DNA of 64,000 nt, from NCBI GenBank assembly GCA_019828595.1, contig JAHQRK010000008.1, positions 1 to 64,000 on the forward strand. The letters are read 5' to 3'. The notes beneath the pieces are model-generated. The model searched no databases and was not told the origin of the DNA. It was given only the letters and a program-made list of their open reading frames with translations. Each line of letters begins with the position of its first letter. Position 1 is the first letter of the stretch. The DNA comes from Aphanomyces cochlioides (lineage: Eukaryota > Oomycota > Saprolegniomycetes > Saprolegniales > Verrucalvaceae). Shown here piece after piece: positions 27,387 to 38,726 of this stretch. The position numbers and the translations under genes were made by a program.

Positions 27387-28841
27387 GAGGATGTGTCGGC
27401 GCTGCAGACGGGTATTGTCCTGGCCGACGAATGCCATTGACGAGTTGTTTGTAGGTTGATATGCGTCTAGGCTGAGTTGCCAGATCCACGAAGTCATTTC
27501 CGTTTTGCACAAGTGGTGCAATTCCTCTGCGAATTGTTGTCCAAACGACGATTTCAACAGCGCCCAGAGCGTATTCGATGCAAGCATCCTTACATGCTTG
27601 GTTGGGAGCCACTCAACGGGTTGGCGTGTGAGGTAAAGTAGCCAAATGTCATTCTTGAAGACTAACGGTGCTTGGACAGAGAGCCATAACTCGAATGCTG
27701 AGAGGGCGTCTTCGACGTGCTCAGATGAAAAGGCTGGATGGTTTGCGGCGTCCTTGAAGAACTCGGGAGAGTTTGAGATTTCTTCAAGTCGTGACCACCG
27801 TGGGTGTTCCTGGAACGTAAATTTGAACCCGTTGGTGAATGAATCCACTAAAGGAAGTTGAGTCGCGGCAATCCATCGATGCCAGGTATGCATTCGGACG
27901 ACTTTGGAGTATTCATGGTACGAATTGATAGCGAGTTTGGTGAGCACGACGTTCATGCTTTGAGGTTGCGTGTGGATTATCTTCCACAAAGAGTCCACAT
28001 TGCACCGTCGGATCGAATCGACTACATCAAGTTCTGTTCCTGAGTAGTCTGTGGTTGCGATGACTTGAGTGTGTTGCTCGAAGGAGGTTCCGTCTTCAGC
28101 ACTTTGTTGCAGGACATTCATGAACTCTTCCATGGTAAGGTTGTCTGGATGCCAGTCGAGTTTGTTGCTAACGACGTGTTGCTTCTTGACGTAGGCAGAC
28201 TTCATGGCCGCTACGTCGGTGGGGAGTTTGTTGACTTTTGGTATGTACACTCGAGTTGAAACATCTTGATGTATTTCAAGTGTGCGTGTGCTGGCCTCGA
28301 TTTGATTGAGGACATCGAAGAAGTTGTCGGATGCCCACGACTTGACAGTCGGCGATGACTGCTGAACTGCCGTTCTCTTCTTGCGTCGTGGTGCTTCAAA
28401 TCCGTCTTCTTCGCCGGTCTGACTTGTGTTTCTCTTGGTAGATTTGGCATCGACTTCCATCTCTTCTCCCTTATCAGCGTTGCGGCCATCAAGGGAGGAG
28501 GTGCTGTCGTTCGTTTGTTGATTGGGATCATTATTGGATTCCTCGACTTCCATTTCCTCGGCTTGTTCCTCCTGCTGAGGTTCTTCCGTTTGGTTGGAGC
28601 CTTGGTGCAACTCCTCGACTTCCATTTCCTCGCCTTGTTCCTCCTGCTGAGGCTTAGCTGCTTCGCGGGGTGGCTGGTCGTCGGTCTTTGGACGCTTGGG
28701 TTGTTGTTGCGATTCTGATTCTTCTTCCTTGTGGGGACTTGACGGCTGTGAAGCCATAGATTCCACGAGTTGGTCAAGATCCAAGCAATGAGGAGAACGC
28801 GCGCCCGTACGTTGGCTTGACTTTTCGTAGTCTTTGACGAA
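27378..28841 (-). pseudogene. LINE-B1 ORF1, 5'-truncated
   Basis: The open frame runs from the element edge (28841) to TAA 27378-27380, about 487 codons, equivalent to A ORF1 residues from about 368 to the end. The N-terminal and first globular domains are gone. What remains is an acidic linker with repeated EEMEVEE motifs, a basic APRRKKR cluster and the conserved C-terminal domain ending RRHILLY. The first usable initiators are non-AUG (TTG at 28784). It is not expected to give a working ORF1 protein. Confidence 0.88.
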
Positions 28842-28858
28842 GCCCTTATAGCTCAGTG
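28842..28858 (+). repeat. 17-bp tRNA fragment joining B1 and A2
   Basis: GCCCTTATAGCTCAGTG serves at once as right TSD of B1 and left TSD of A2. No spacer lies between the two elements. A2 therefore inserted into the tRNA gene that B1 had regenerated, at the same base. Confidence 0.95.
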
Positions 28859-29006
28859 TACAATCGCGTATATTGAATTTAATTATACGCTAAATAATAA
28901 TGACCGTCATTAATCACTCTTGAGTGAATAATATTGGTGCTTGTGAGATTTGAACGCAAGCAGATTTACCTCTTGAAACTTGATTTTTGTTGTATCAGTT
29001 GATACA
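28859..29006 (-). promoter_or_regulatory. Structured 3' tail of A2
   Basis: No difference from the A1 tail was noticed; same four hairpins. Confidence 0.6.
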
Positions 29007-30704
29007 GGTAAAAGTTGGCTTCTTGACACGTCGCATGTGCTGTCGATTGTGGTCTTCAAGTCGTGTAACAACATGAATGGTCTTGGGTGATGTGGACATG
29101 GGACAGACTTGTCTTGTCTTCGACGTCAGATGGGTGTGGAGTAATCTTGGACTGGCTTCAGAACGTCCACATGTTGCTTTGACTAATCTTGGACAGGACC
29201 ATTGGCACCAGATGATGTGTGAACTAATCTTCCACTGGATTTTTTCTTGTCGCAAAGTGCCATCGTCGTTGAACGTTGGTGCGTCACCGTCGATTGTGCA
29301 GTCGTCATGGGTGCCTTGTTGTCGCATGTTCTTGGGTCGTTGATCGTGTCTTGATGTTTGTATGGTCTTGCCAGAGGAAGTTCACTGGATTTTTTTCTTG
29401 CCGGACTTGAAAATTTGAGTGGCGGAGAACTTCCTTGAGGATGTTTTGAAAAGTTCCTTGGCCATTTTTCAATTTTGCCGCTGCCATGCCGCCGTGATGC
29501 TGTCGCTCTGCTGCTTCGTTTGGCCGCTGAAGTTGCTGTTCGTGGTCGTGTTGTGCTGTTGTTGCCGCTTGGTGTGCCGTGCTGCTGCTGCTGTGGTCGC
29601 TTGCTGTGCCGTGTCGTTGTTGCCGCTACCGTGTCCGTGCTGCCGTGTTTTTGCCGCTTGCTATGCCGACGCTCGTGTGACTTGCCGTGGGTGCGACTTG
29701 CCGTGGGTGCGATCTGCCATGGGTGCGATGGGTGCGACCGCGATACACGAAGGCTGAAGAAGGCGATGGGCTTCAAGGAAGACAAGATTCAAGGCGTTCA
29801 AGAACAAGAGCCAGCTGGAGCGAATAGCGAGCGGTCAAATCTCCGTCCCTTCGTGAGTGTCGGGACGCAGGGCCTCACCCGTCTTTCTGCTCGTGGTTTG
29901 ATTCGGCTGGCTTTTGAGAAGAAGGCGTCCAAGGCGTTCAAGGAAGAAAAGCGCGAAGACTTTTTTCCAAGTCGGCTCTGCTTTTGTGGAGTCGCCAGCG
30001 TGTCGCTTGGAGTGCCGAAAAAAGCTGGCTGTGGGGTGTGACGAGGGGGGGATACCTCCGATCGCTCCTAAGCCAGTTGGTAGTCCCCCTACCCGGATAC
30101 TTCTTGAGGGCGCGTTGCCTTTTTACTTTGCCGCCGTCGAGTCGTGGCTTCGGCCGCGACTTTCAACCCTTGGGACTTTGTCTCAAGGGGATGCCCCGGG
30201 GCTTCAAGGAAGACTTCAGCGATTTGGCTTGGTTTGTATCTCGTGCTTGTTGGTATGACTTGTTTAGGAAAGCGAGCGATTTTTGCGACCGGTCGCCCAT
30301 TTTGGCGCCGATGATTCGTCGTCGGCGCGTCCAAGAAGGTGGGAATTGGCTACGCCGGGCCAGCCATCCGAGGTCCATTCGACAACTTCGTAAGTTGTTT
30401 CCTTTGTTTTTGCTTGACTTTTGTGCTTAGCTTGTTTTTTTCTTGCTTTTTCAAGCGAAGTTGGCGAAAACCACCAAGTCTTTCCGAAAGACCTCGCCGA
30501 TTTTGTGCGAAGCGCTGCCCAATTTTTTAATTTCGTAATTCACCCTTGAATTGTCGATTTTTCTTGATTTTTGTAGTTGAATTTCAACTTGGTTGGACTT
30601 GCCTTCAAAACTTTGGCGCGCTTGCGGGTAAGTTTGCTTCAATTCAAACAAAGATCTCACTTCAACTTGTAGATCCATCATGTTGACTAATCGAGCCGGA
30701 GTAA
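29007..30704 (-). other. LINE-A2 3' UTR
   Basis: As in A1, including the TTG-initiated low-complexity frame (29785-29183). Small differences include CAAGGCGTTC for CAAGGGGTTC, one extra C near 30090 and a one-base deletion near 30384. I see no convincing gene. Confidence 0.55.
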
Positions 30705-33700
30705 TCAAGCCAACTTGAACTTGAAGATTGCGGGATGTTTACTCAAAAATCGGCGGTACGAACCACGGTGTCTTAACAATCCAAGGATAATCATTGCCTG
30801 TTGATAGGTGTCTTGATCGTGAATGTGGCGAAGCCATCGGCGGACATTAGACGCCCAAAAAGTCAACGCAACATCGTTCAACGCTGGTAAGTGTGGTGTC
30901 TTGGCTCCGTCAAACTTGACTTTGTTTCGGTGTGTCCATAGGAGGTGAAGAATGCCGCAAGCAAGCATAAACCAGAGCCGATGGAGAACGTCTCGATATC
31001 GAGCCCATCGCTGCGCGACTTGAAAAGCATCGATGTTTTCGACCCACTCCCAGGTAAAGCGAACCCCAAACAAACTCCATGCCTCACGATGTTGTAGCCA
31101 AAGATCTCGTGTGATTGTGCATTCCATGAACAAGTGCCGCAATGTTTCTCGCGCATAACAATTCGGGTAGCAGCATCGAAGTGCTCTTGGGTCAGTGGCC
31201 TCCTTGTACTTGAATTTATTGCCCACTGGGATGATGTCGTAGAGAATTCGCGTCCATAGATCTGCTTGAACTGGCGTCACAAGACTGGCAAAAGGCTTGA
31301 CAAAATGTGAAAGGTATTTGGCGATTTTCGCTCGAGTCTCACGTGTGCTAGAGTGGAAGGGATGCGGCCGCGTTAACAAAGGAGCATGGAAGCTCACTCG
31401 CTTGATGATTTTCGTTGTCCACGACTTGAACGGTACGTCGACATCTCCTTGTCGATATGAAATCACCGTTTGCGGACTAGGATCGTTTTCAACCGGGGCG
31501 TCTAGCCGCTTGTTGGCTTGAGTCCAAACATTCGTTGCAATCAGCGTCACCAGCTTGTAAAAGTGCTTGAAGGATGTCGGGACAGGTAATTCTTCGACGA
31601 AGTGATCTAGGTGGTCTTCCATCGACTCACGAAACTCATCGTAGGTTGGCCACGTTCGACCTGGAGTCAACAAGTCTTCAAGGCAGTGTATGCTTCTCTG
31701 AGCAAGGTGTCTGTACCAGTCGCGATGGTTTTGAAGCGTGATTGCAAGCGACGATATCCCGTCTCGACCCGGGACTTGAAAGAGAGGGTGCGACGACATC
31801 CACAATGGCATTTGTGTCATCTGACTCAGCGTAGGCTCGTGTGGTGTCTTCATTGTCATTGGAATTTGAGCCCATTGCTTCCAGACATTGCGCCAAAACG
31901 GTGAGAGCAACTTGAACTGGACGAGCTTATTGTTTGGGCTAGGATGATACATCATGAAGTCCCAATTTGTCACTCGAGAGTATGGATACATGCAACGACT
32001 CAAGCGATCTGTCGGTAAGATTGCCCATTGTGGAGGCTCTTCTTGATCAGCTTGGACTAGGAGTTGAAGACGAGTGACTCTTTGTTTTCGAATCACTGAA
32101 GCAATATGCGGCACTTTGAAGCCCGTCTTCGAGTCATGGATCAAGCCACTTGGAGCAAGGGCCAAATACTTGTCTTCGGCTTGCGTGCGTCGACTCATGA
32201 CAAACTTGTTGACCATAGACTGCCATTTTCGCACGGTATTGTCTGGTATCGGTAGCACCATCGTGTAATGCCAAAGCTGTGATAGGTTCATCGTTTTCAC
32301 AAGCAACCGCCTGCCTTTGAGGGTTCTTGCTCGACACGCCCACGTGGTAAACGACTTGTAAAACTTATCGCTGATTGCATTGATTTGAAGCATAGGATCC
32401 AATTGGTGTCCCAGTTCAATCCCAAGATATTTCACTGGCGTTCCACTTGGTACCATGTTCAACCTTGGATGTTGGAATACTGATTGATTGTTGTCTAGCG
32501 TCAAGACTTTGCTCTTACTGCGATTGAGTTTTGCTCCAGAGTGACGGCAAAACTCGTCGACGAGCTTAAGCTGTTCTTCCAAGTCGCCCACGGAGCTGGA
32601 GATGAGCGATGTGTCGTCGGCGAAGAGAAGAACGGAAGCGATCCCAGAGTCCGAGAAAGCGTAACCATACTCGGGATGATTGCGAAGCATTTGAGCGAGC
32701 GGTTCTATCGTCAAGACGAAAAGCATCGAAGACAACGGATCGCCTTGCTTGACTCCTCGCGATGGATAGAATGGATCGGTAAGTCTGCCATTGATGTTCA
32801 AACTGACTTGAGTTTGGTTGTAGAGTAACTTAACCCAGTCAATGAAGTGATCTCCAACATTGAATTTCTTCAAAACGGCGAACATGAACTCATGATTCAC
32901 ACGATCATAGGCCTTTTCAAAGTCCAGGAACATCGCGTAGGCTTCTTGATTGAAGGTGGTGCAATGATGTTGAAGGTCTTGCAGAAAGATGACATGATCA
33001 TGGATCCGCCTGCCTTTGACGAAGCCATTTTGTTCGGGTTGGACGATCAACGGTAAGACTTGTGACATTCGATACGCTAACGCGCGCGATAGGACTTTGA
33101 CTTCAACTGGAATCAAGGCAATGGGTCGATAGTTCGCTGGGTTGCGTCGATCGCCGCCTTTGAAGAGCAACGATATGGCGGACCAGCGTTGCGAGGCCAA
33201 CATGATGCCTTCCTGAAGTTGGTGGTTGAAGACTACCGACAAGATTTCGCCAAACAAGGCTGGATGTAGCTGGTAAAAGCCAGCCGAGAACCCATCTATT
33301 CCAGGTGACTTGTGAGGATTCATCGTCTTGATGGATTGCGCTAGCTCTTCGATCGTCAACGGCGCATCCAAAGCCTCTGAATCGTCTTGGGGTAAGTTTC
33401 TCTCAAGTACATTCAAGAACTGTGACTTCTCTTGTGGACTTGTAGGTTGAAAGTCGCCTTCACTCATCACCGCCGACCAATGACGATTGAATGCTGCATG
33501 AATTTCCTCTGGTATGGCAGTGACGTTTCCTTGTTCGTCGTAACATTCGACGATAGGTATGGAAAACTGCCGAGCGCGTGGTTTGCGAAAGAAATGACTT
33601 GTCGGTGCCTCGTTTTGGGTGGCGTGGAAGTCAAAACTCAAGTCCGCGTGGTGCTGTTTCAAGTCTTGCTTCTTGGTCTCATACTGTGTCCTTGCAGTAT

Positions 33701-34874
33701 TGAGAGCTGCTTCGGTGAGGCGTCCGTGATGATGTCGTAACTGAGCTTGTAGCCATTGGATCTTGGCCTCTTGAAGTGCGTTCTTTTGGTTCGTTACCAT
33801 TCGAGCGTGATATTTCTGAAGAAAGCGTTTGGTGCGTTGCCATTGAGTCCACAAGACCCCTGGCTGGTTCGATGTCCGCAGTCGCTCGAGCAGTTCGCTG
33901 GCTTCGGACACAATCGCCTCTCGAACTTCTCGGATCGCCAAAAGTTCTTTTGGCAGCTTCCAGTAGCTCTTGACGCGTGTTGTTTTTACTGGTTGGAGCT
34001 CCACTTTGTGCCATAAGTGATCTGTGTTTGCTGTAGGCTCGAAGTACTCGCCAGCAGAATACATTCGACACAAGGCAGGCTGAAGGAAGATGTAATCAAG
34101 CCGATTGAGTCCCTTCGGCGAAGAGTAAACCTTCTTCGTGGGGTTGAAAGATCTCCAGGCGTCGACGACCTCAAGTTCTTGTAGCCACGCGAAACAAGAC
34201 TGCCTGTTGACTTGGTGGTTTGAGGTGGTGGAGCCTCTTGAGTCCAATGCTCGATCCATCGGGAGATTGAAGTCTCCCATGACGACATGTTTGGACGCGA
34301 TTGGGAAGTTTCGTGGCAAGGCATCAAAGAAGGCGTCTCGCTCGCTGTCTTCAACAGGTGCGTAGACATTGTGGTAGTAGATGGGGTCGTCTCCCCACAT
34401 TGAACTGACCACCATGTAGCGATCTTCGATGTCGTATTGGCGTTCATGGTGAAGTGTGTTGAAGCCAGGGATGGTGTGTTGGAAGATCATGGCGACGCCA
34501 CCAGATCGGTATTGTTCAAGTTCGCCTCCCAGAAGCCGATGGTCATTGGCAGCAATGAAGTACTTGTCATGACCAAGAGCGTGAGCAAGGTGAAACATGA
34601 ACGTGGAGAATTTCTTCTCACTGGCAAATTTGGTTTCTTGTAGGGCAACGATCTCGTTCCGTGAGATCATGGTGTTGACAAGTTGGTTTCCATTGTCTCT
34701 CGAAAGGCCATTTATATTGGCCGTGACAATGGACAAGTTGACAAGTGAAGAGTTGGGGAACGTTGGCTGTGGTGGTTGTTGGTTTGGATGCGATGAAGTT
34801 GGCTGCACTGAAGCCGCGAGGACCTTAGTACAACAAGTTGTTCCTGCGTTGCAGGCGGGTATTGTCGTTGCCAA
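30705..34874 (-). CDS. LINE-A2 ORF2: APE endonuclease / reverse transcriptase / zinc finger
   Basis: 1389 codons, same domains and catalytic motifs as A1 (GDFN, LDFEKAYD, FADD, C-terminal Cys/His finger). Differences from A1: QRTKRF for QRRTKRF (one Arg lost), F for Y in the DP(Y/F)YPS motif, MNLSQL for MILSQL, LAQRS for LARRS. As in A1, the apparent first codon is TTG and the first AUG is inside the endonuclease, so entry is expected at the ORF1 stop. No inactivating change was seen. Confidence 0.93.
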   Translation of the reverse strand: MATTIPACNAGTTCCTKVLAASVQPTSSHPNQQPPQPTFPNSSLVNLSIVTANINGLSRDNGNQLVNTMISRNEIVALQETKFASEKKFSTFMFHLAHALGHDKYFIAANDHRLLGGELEQYRSGGVAMIFQHTIPGFNTLHHERQYDIEDRYMVVSSMWGDDPIYYHNVYAPVEDSERDAFFDALPRNFPIASKHVVMGDFNLPMDRALDSRGSTTSNHQVNRQSCFAWLQELEVVDAWRSFNPTKKVYSSPKGLNRLDYIFLQPALCRMYSAGEYFEPTANTDHLWHKVELQPVKTTRVKSYWKLPKELLAIREVREAIVSEASELLERLRTSNQPGVLWTQWQRTKRFLQKYHARMVTNQKNALQEAKIQWLQAQLRHHHGRLTEAALNTARTQYETKKQDLKQHHADLSFDFHATQNEAPTSHFFRKPRARQFSIPIVECYDEQGNVTAIPEEIHAAFNRHWSAVMSEGDFQPTSPQEKSQFLNVLERNLPQDDSEALDAPLTIEELAQSIKTMNPHKSPGIDGFSAGFYQLHPALFGEILSVVFNHQLQEGIMLASQRWSAISLLFKGGDRRNPANYRPIALIPVEVKVLSRALAYRMSQVLPLIVQPEQNGFVKGRRIHDHVIFLQDLQHHCTTFNQEAYAMFLDFEKAYDRVNHEFMFAVLKKFNVGDHFIDWVKLLYNQTQVSLNINGRLTDPFYPSRGVKQGDPLSSMLFVLTIEPLAQMLRNHPEYGYAFSDSGIASVLLFADDTSLISSSVGDLEEQLKLVDEFCRHSGAKLNRSKSKVLTLDNNQSVFQHPRLNMVPSGTPVKYLGIELGHQLDPMLQINAISDKFYKSFTTWACRARTLKGRRLLVKTMNLSQLWHYTMVLPIPDNTVRKWQSMVNKFVMSRRTQAEDKYLALAPSGLIHDSKTGFKVPHIASVIRKQRVTRLQLLVQADQEEPPQWAILPTDRLSRCMYPYSRVTNWDFMMYHPSPNNKLVQFKLLSPFWRNVWKQWAQIPMTMKTPHEPTLSQMTQMPLWMSSHPLFQVPGRDGISSLAITLQNHRDWYRHLAQRSIHCLEDLLTPGRTWPTYDEFRESMEDHLDHFVEELPVPTSFKHFYKLVTLIATNVWTQANKRLDAPVENDPSPQTVISYRQGDVDVPFKSWTTKIIKRVSFHAPLLTRPHPFHSSTRETRAKIAKYLSHFVKPFASLVTPVQADLWTRILYDIIPVGNKFKYKEATDPRALRCCYPNCYARETLRHLFMECTITRDLWLQHREAWSLFGVRFTWEWVENIDAFQVAQRWARYRDVLHRLWFMLACGILHLLWTHRNKVKFDGAKTPHLPALNDVALTFWASNVRRWLRHIHDQDTYQQAMIILGLLRHRGSYRRFLSKHPAIFKFKLA

Positions 34875-37383
34875 CGAATGCTGTTAACGAGCTGTCTGTA
34901 GGCTGGTAGGCATCAATACTGAGCTGCCATATCCGCGAAGACATCTCGGTTTTGCACACACGATTCAGTTCTTCCGCAAAGTATTGCCCGAACAGCGACT
35001 TCAGCAAAGCCCAGAGCGTGGATGGTGCCAACATGCGGCCATGTTTGGCTGGAAGCCACGCTACTGGCTGACGAGTGAGGTACAAGATCCATGCGTCATT
35101 TCTGAAGACTAACGGAGCTTGCACAGCGATCCATAGTTCGAAAGCGGCAAGAGCATCTTCCACTTGATCCGTTGGGAAGGCAGGGTGTTTTGGTGCGTCC
35201 TCGAAGAAACCCAAGACGCTTGAGATTTCTTCAAGCCTGGTCCACTTTGGATGTTCTTGAAAGGTAAACTTGAATCCATTCGTGAATGAATCGACCACTG
35301 GTAGTTGTGTCGCCGACATCCAACGTTGCCAAGCGTGCATACGGACGACCTTGAGGTAATCACTGTACGTATGTGTGGCTAACTTGGTTAGGACGACGTT
35401 CATGCTTTGGGTGTGGGAATGGATGACTTTCCAGAGTCCGTCAACGTTGCATCGACGTATGTAGTCGACAACATCAAGTTCCGTTCCGGAGATGTCCGTG
35501 GTGTTGGCTTGGTTGTGGTGTTGGAAGGCAGCTCCTTCCCCAACGCTGGCTTGGAGCACTTGGACAAGCTCCTCCATGGTGAGGTTGTCTGGGTGCCAGC
35601 AAAGCTTGCTGTCGACAACATGTTGCCTCTTCACGAAGGCGTCACGTGCTTTCAAGCTTTCTTCTGGGATCTTCTTGATCGCAGGTATGTACACACGAGT
35701 TGGTGTTTCATGCTGAGAATCCACTGGCATAGTAGTTGCTTCGATGGTTGCGAGAGCATTGAAGAAGTTGTCGGAGGCCCACGATACAAATGATGGGGAC
35801 GCTTGTGCAGCGGCTACTCGCTTCTTCGAACGAGGTACAACAAATCCATCTTCGTCGACAGATTGACTCGTGGTGCGTTTAGTTGATTTTGGATCGACTT
35901 CCATGTTGGTGCTCAACTGCGATGAAGCAGGAGGAACAATTGGCTCGGTCTCTAGAGGTGTGACTTCCATGTCTTGTGGCTCTTCCTCTCTACCCTGGAG
36001 TAAAGGTTCTTCGTTTGATTTTGGCTCGGTATGAGGAGGGATCACTTCCATATTTTGTGACTCTTCACCCTGACCTTGGATTATAGGTTCTTCGTGTTGT
36101 TTTTCCTCGTTGACTTTGGCGCGTTTGGTTTGTTTGGCTCCTTGGTCCACTGCGCCTTGTCCTTCTGGTTCCGGCACTTGCTTCTCCGGACTTTGCATCA
36201 ACGCTGCGGCGTGGTCCAAGTCCAAGCAATGAGGTGAAGCAGAAGAGGTGCGAGAAGCCGAGCGTTGGAAGTTCTTGACAAACACATTGTAGGCCACACC
36301 ATCCATCTTCAGTCGGTCTGCTGGATGACCGTTGACGACTAGTTGTTTGGGGACTTCTGCCTCCAAGAAGTAGACGCGCCACACATTGGACTGGCAGGAG
36401 ACATTGGGTATGTGTTGCCGATACGCTTGAAAGATTGGCTTCATCTTCAAACGTCGTAGCAAACGGAAGAGCTTGACAGAGTCGAAGTTGAATCGAATGC
36501 CCACGATGTCCATAAAGAAGAACTTGTCCATCGGGTCGTTCGATTCTTGAGATGATCCGCTGACCTTGACCGTAGGCACTGGAATCGTGAACTCCTTGCC
36601 GAAGATCGAAATGGTTTTCCCAGCGAGCATGTCCTTCACGTCGCGCGAGGTAATGGACACGACGATGTCGCCGGTGCGCGTTTTGTTGAGTTGAACGAAT
36701 TCCAATAGGAGGTACGCCCATTCGGCATCTTGGTTTTCCTTGAAGATCGCGTCGATGATCTTCTCGTTGGTATAGGCCTTGTCGGAGAAGGCTCCATCAG
36801 TTTCGATCCACATCGTGGTGGTGGCCTTCTTGACCTTGACTGGGGTCGCCTGCGAGATGGCCTCAAGCAAGTCTTCCTCGTTTGCATCTTCTTGGCTCGC
36901 GAGGTCGATGAGTTTGCTGAGGTACTCCGGCTTGGGGCGGTTGACGACAGTCTTGACTCGTTTCGGAGGTGCATTGTCTTGATCGCCCTTGAGTAGGTCG
37001 GCATAGGATTTTTTCTTGGGTTGTTCTTGTTCTTTTTGAGGAGGACTCTCGCGCGGCGGAGCACCAACGGGATCGGAGAGATCGATGATAACTCGGCGTG
37101 GCGCAGGGTCGCTAGCTTGGTCGGGTGGAGGGGCTTGTTGGGACGTGGCGGCGTCTTCGGCGTGGTGGAATCCATCTTCATGGCGCTTGTCGGACTCGCT
37201 CGCGTTGGACTCGACAGAGATTTCGTTGGCGGGTGCGTGGAGAAGGCGATCTTGAGCGTCGGCGGAAGGAGACGGCGTCGGACCCTGCTCGTCCACTGGT
37301 GGACCAGAAGGGTCAAGGTACTTCACGGAGGAGACATTCGGCATAGAGTGCTTGGCAGCATCGGCGGCGGCGGTAGACGACAT
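34825..37383 (-). CDS. LINE-A2 ORF1 protein
   Basis: 852 residues, true ATG, same domain plan as A1 ORF1. Differences cluster near the N-terminus (KHSMP for KPSMP, LDPSG for LVPSG, DAATSQQ for DANMSQQ). The last reflects several base changes in a few codons (37143-37154), which suggests a different source subfamily or gene conversion. It overlaps the ORF2 frame by about 50 nt with the TACTAAGGTCC junction. Confidence 0.88.
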   Translation of the reverse strand: MSSTAAADAAKHSMPNVSSVKYLDPSGPPVDEQGPTPSPSADAQDRLLHAPANEISVESNASESDKRHEDGFHHAEDAATSQQAPPPDQASDPAPRRVIIDLSDPVGAPPRESPPQKEQEQPKKKSYADLLKGDQDNAPPKRVKTVVNRPKPEYLSKLIDLASQEDANEEDLLEAISQATPVKVKKATTTMWIETDGAFSDKAYTNEKIIDAIFKENQDAEWAYLLLEFVQLNKTRTGDIVVSITSRDVKDMLAGKTISIFGKEFTIPVPTVKVSGSSQESNDPMDKFFFMDIVGIRFNFDSVKLFRLLRRLKMKPIFQAYRQHIPNVSCQSNVWRVYFLEAEVPKQLVVNGHPADRLKMDGVAYNVFVKNFQRSASRTSSASPHCLDLDHAAALMQSPEKQVPEPEGQGAVDQGAKQTKRAKVNEEKQHEEPIIQGQGEESQNMEVIPPHTEPKSNEEPLLQGREEEPQDMEVTPLETEPIVPPASSQLSTNMEVDPKSTKRTTSQSVDEDGFVVPRSKKRVAAAQASPSFVSWASDNFFNALATIEATTMPVDSQHETPTRVYIPAIKKIPEESLKARDAFVKRQHVVDSKLCWHPDNLTMEELVQVLQASVGEGAAFQHHNQANTTDISGTELDVVDYIRRCNVDGLWKVIHSHTQSMNVVLTKLATHTYSDYLKVVRMHAWQRWMSATQLPVVDSFTNGFKFTFQEHPKWTRLEEISSVLGFFEDAPKHPAFPTDQVEDALAAFELWIAVQAPLVFRNDAWILYLTRQPVAWLPAKHGRMLAPSTLWALLKSLFGQYFAEELNRVCKTEMSSRIWQLSIDAYQPTDSSLTAFVGNDNTRLQRRNNLLY

Positions 37384-37443
37384 TGGTCGAGGGGTACCTT
37401 ACTTTGGCTGTTGACTTGAGTGGTTGACGGCAAAAGTAAAAGT
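37384..37443 (-). promoter_or_regulatory. LINE-A2 5' UTR
   Basis: 60 nt, divergent from the tRNA at 37444; GGTACC variant. Confidence 0.55.
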
Positions 37444-37515
37444 GCCCTTATAGCTCAGTGGTAGAGCACCCGCTTAGTAAGCGGAAGGTCCGCAGTTCAA
37501 TCCTGCGTGGGGGCA
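37444..37515 (+). tRNA. tRNA-Thr(AGT): tRNA-Thr (AGU), regenerated by the A2 TSD
   Basis: Identical 72-nt gene with the same T-runs downstream. The upstream flank is the A2 5' end. Confidence 0.95.
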
Positions 37516-38092
37516 AAACTTCTTTTGCCTTTTTCTCTTGTTTACACTCGACCTGCAGTTCATCCACTTGACCTCTCAAAATTTATTTACCAGAAAGACA
37601 TTCCTCTGTGGATGTATCTCATGAAAATTGTACTCGAACAGTAAAACTAGCAATCATCCATCAAATCGCCTGTCACCCGTTTCTACGCAGTGCAAACACC
37701 AGTATTTTTAGGTCATTAACACATACGCTCTAAAAAAACAAGTTGTGGTTGATTCCTGGCTTCGAGCTACACAAAGTATAACTGTTTTGCAAAAAGACGC
37801 ATATTAGTTGGGTTTGGTGCGATCTCAAAGATGTTGTTGTATTTGGCAAACATACCGAATAATTGATCCATTTGTTATTCCTTCCTAGCTTTTGTACATA
37901 TTCGTATGGATTTGACCTCTAGAAATGTTTGACATACTACAAAGGTACTCCCAAAAATTTACAACCATCAAGGAGTAGGTTCATTGTTGAAAAGAATAAA
38001 TTCTATCCTTGAATGGATTCAAATCGATGAGATTTTCAATAAGTGTGTATTCGTGTGTTTTTGACCATGTGTGTAGGAAAGTATCATGTGAA
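37516..38092. repeat. 577-bp spacer of the tRNA repeat, type II
   Basis: Complete spacer with the GGTCATT variant. It is the likely crossover zone in the duplication model. No gene. Confidence 0.9.
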
Positions 38093-38109
38093 GCCCTTAT
38101 AGCTCAGTG
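38093..38109 (+). repeat. B2 target-site duplication, left copy
   Basis: tRNA nt 1-17; right copy 46027-46043, inside a complete tRNA gene. Confidence 0.95.
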
Positions 38110-38257
38110 TACAATCGCGTATATTGAATTTAATTATACGCTAAATAGTAATGACCGTCATTAATCACTCTTGAGTGAATAATATTGGTGCTTGTGAGAT
38201 TTGAACTCAAGAAGTTTTACCTCTTGAAACTTGATTTCTGTTGTATCAGTTGATACA
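38110..38257 (-). promoter_or_regulatory. Structured 3' tail of B2
   Basis: No difference from the B1 tail was noticed. Confidence 0.6.
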
Positions 38258-38726
38258 GTGCAATGTTGACACTTGACACGTCGAATCTTGGACTTGGGTG
38301 AGGGTCATCATGTTTCGTGACAAGGTGACTGGTCTTGGGTGTTGTAGACATGGGACAGAAGTGTCTGTTCTTCGTCATCAGATGGCTGTGGAATAATCTT
38401 GGACGGGGCCATCATCTGGAGAACTCCCAAATGTTGGCTTGACTCATCTTGGACGGGACCAGTGCCATAGGAAATATCCACATGTTGGTTGGACTCATCT
38501 TGGACGGAGCAGATTTCTTGTCTCAATGGCGCGTCATTGTCGGAACATGGGTGCGCTGTGTCCAAATGTTTCTTCGGCCACATCTTGTATCTTGATTTTT
38601 GTATAGGGCGTCTTGGAGTCCACTCGTTGGGTAGTGTGAAATTCTTGAGGATGAGATTGGAGAACTTCCTTGTGGATTTAATGGCTGCGGGTTCATTTTC
38701 CGATTTGCCTGCTGCCCAACACACCG

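Larger units (their letters stand above)
20924..28841 (-). mobile_element. LINE-B1: 5'-truncated tRNA-targeted LINE
   Basis: 7.92-kb element, same site and orientation as the A elements. It has the same 148-nt tail type, a longer 3' UTR with a 57-bp minisatellite, intact ORF2 and only the C-terminal part of ORF1. Truncation falls at ORF1 codon F of FVKDY. GAA at the 5' junction is shared by element and target flank, a 3-bp microhomology. 5' truncation is typical of incomplete target-primed reverse transcription. Confidence 0.94.
28859..37443 (-). mobile_element. LINE-A2: full-length, intact
   Basis: Same organisation as A1, with TSD 28842-28858 and 37444-37460. Both ORFs are open. It differs from A1 by a 3-bp deletion in ORF2, several ORF1 and ORF2 substitutions (clustered at the ORF1 5' end) and small 3' UTR indels. 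The number and clustering of changes suggest an insertion independent of A1. Candidate active copy. Confidence 0.95.
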
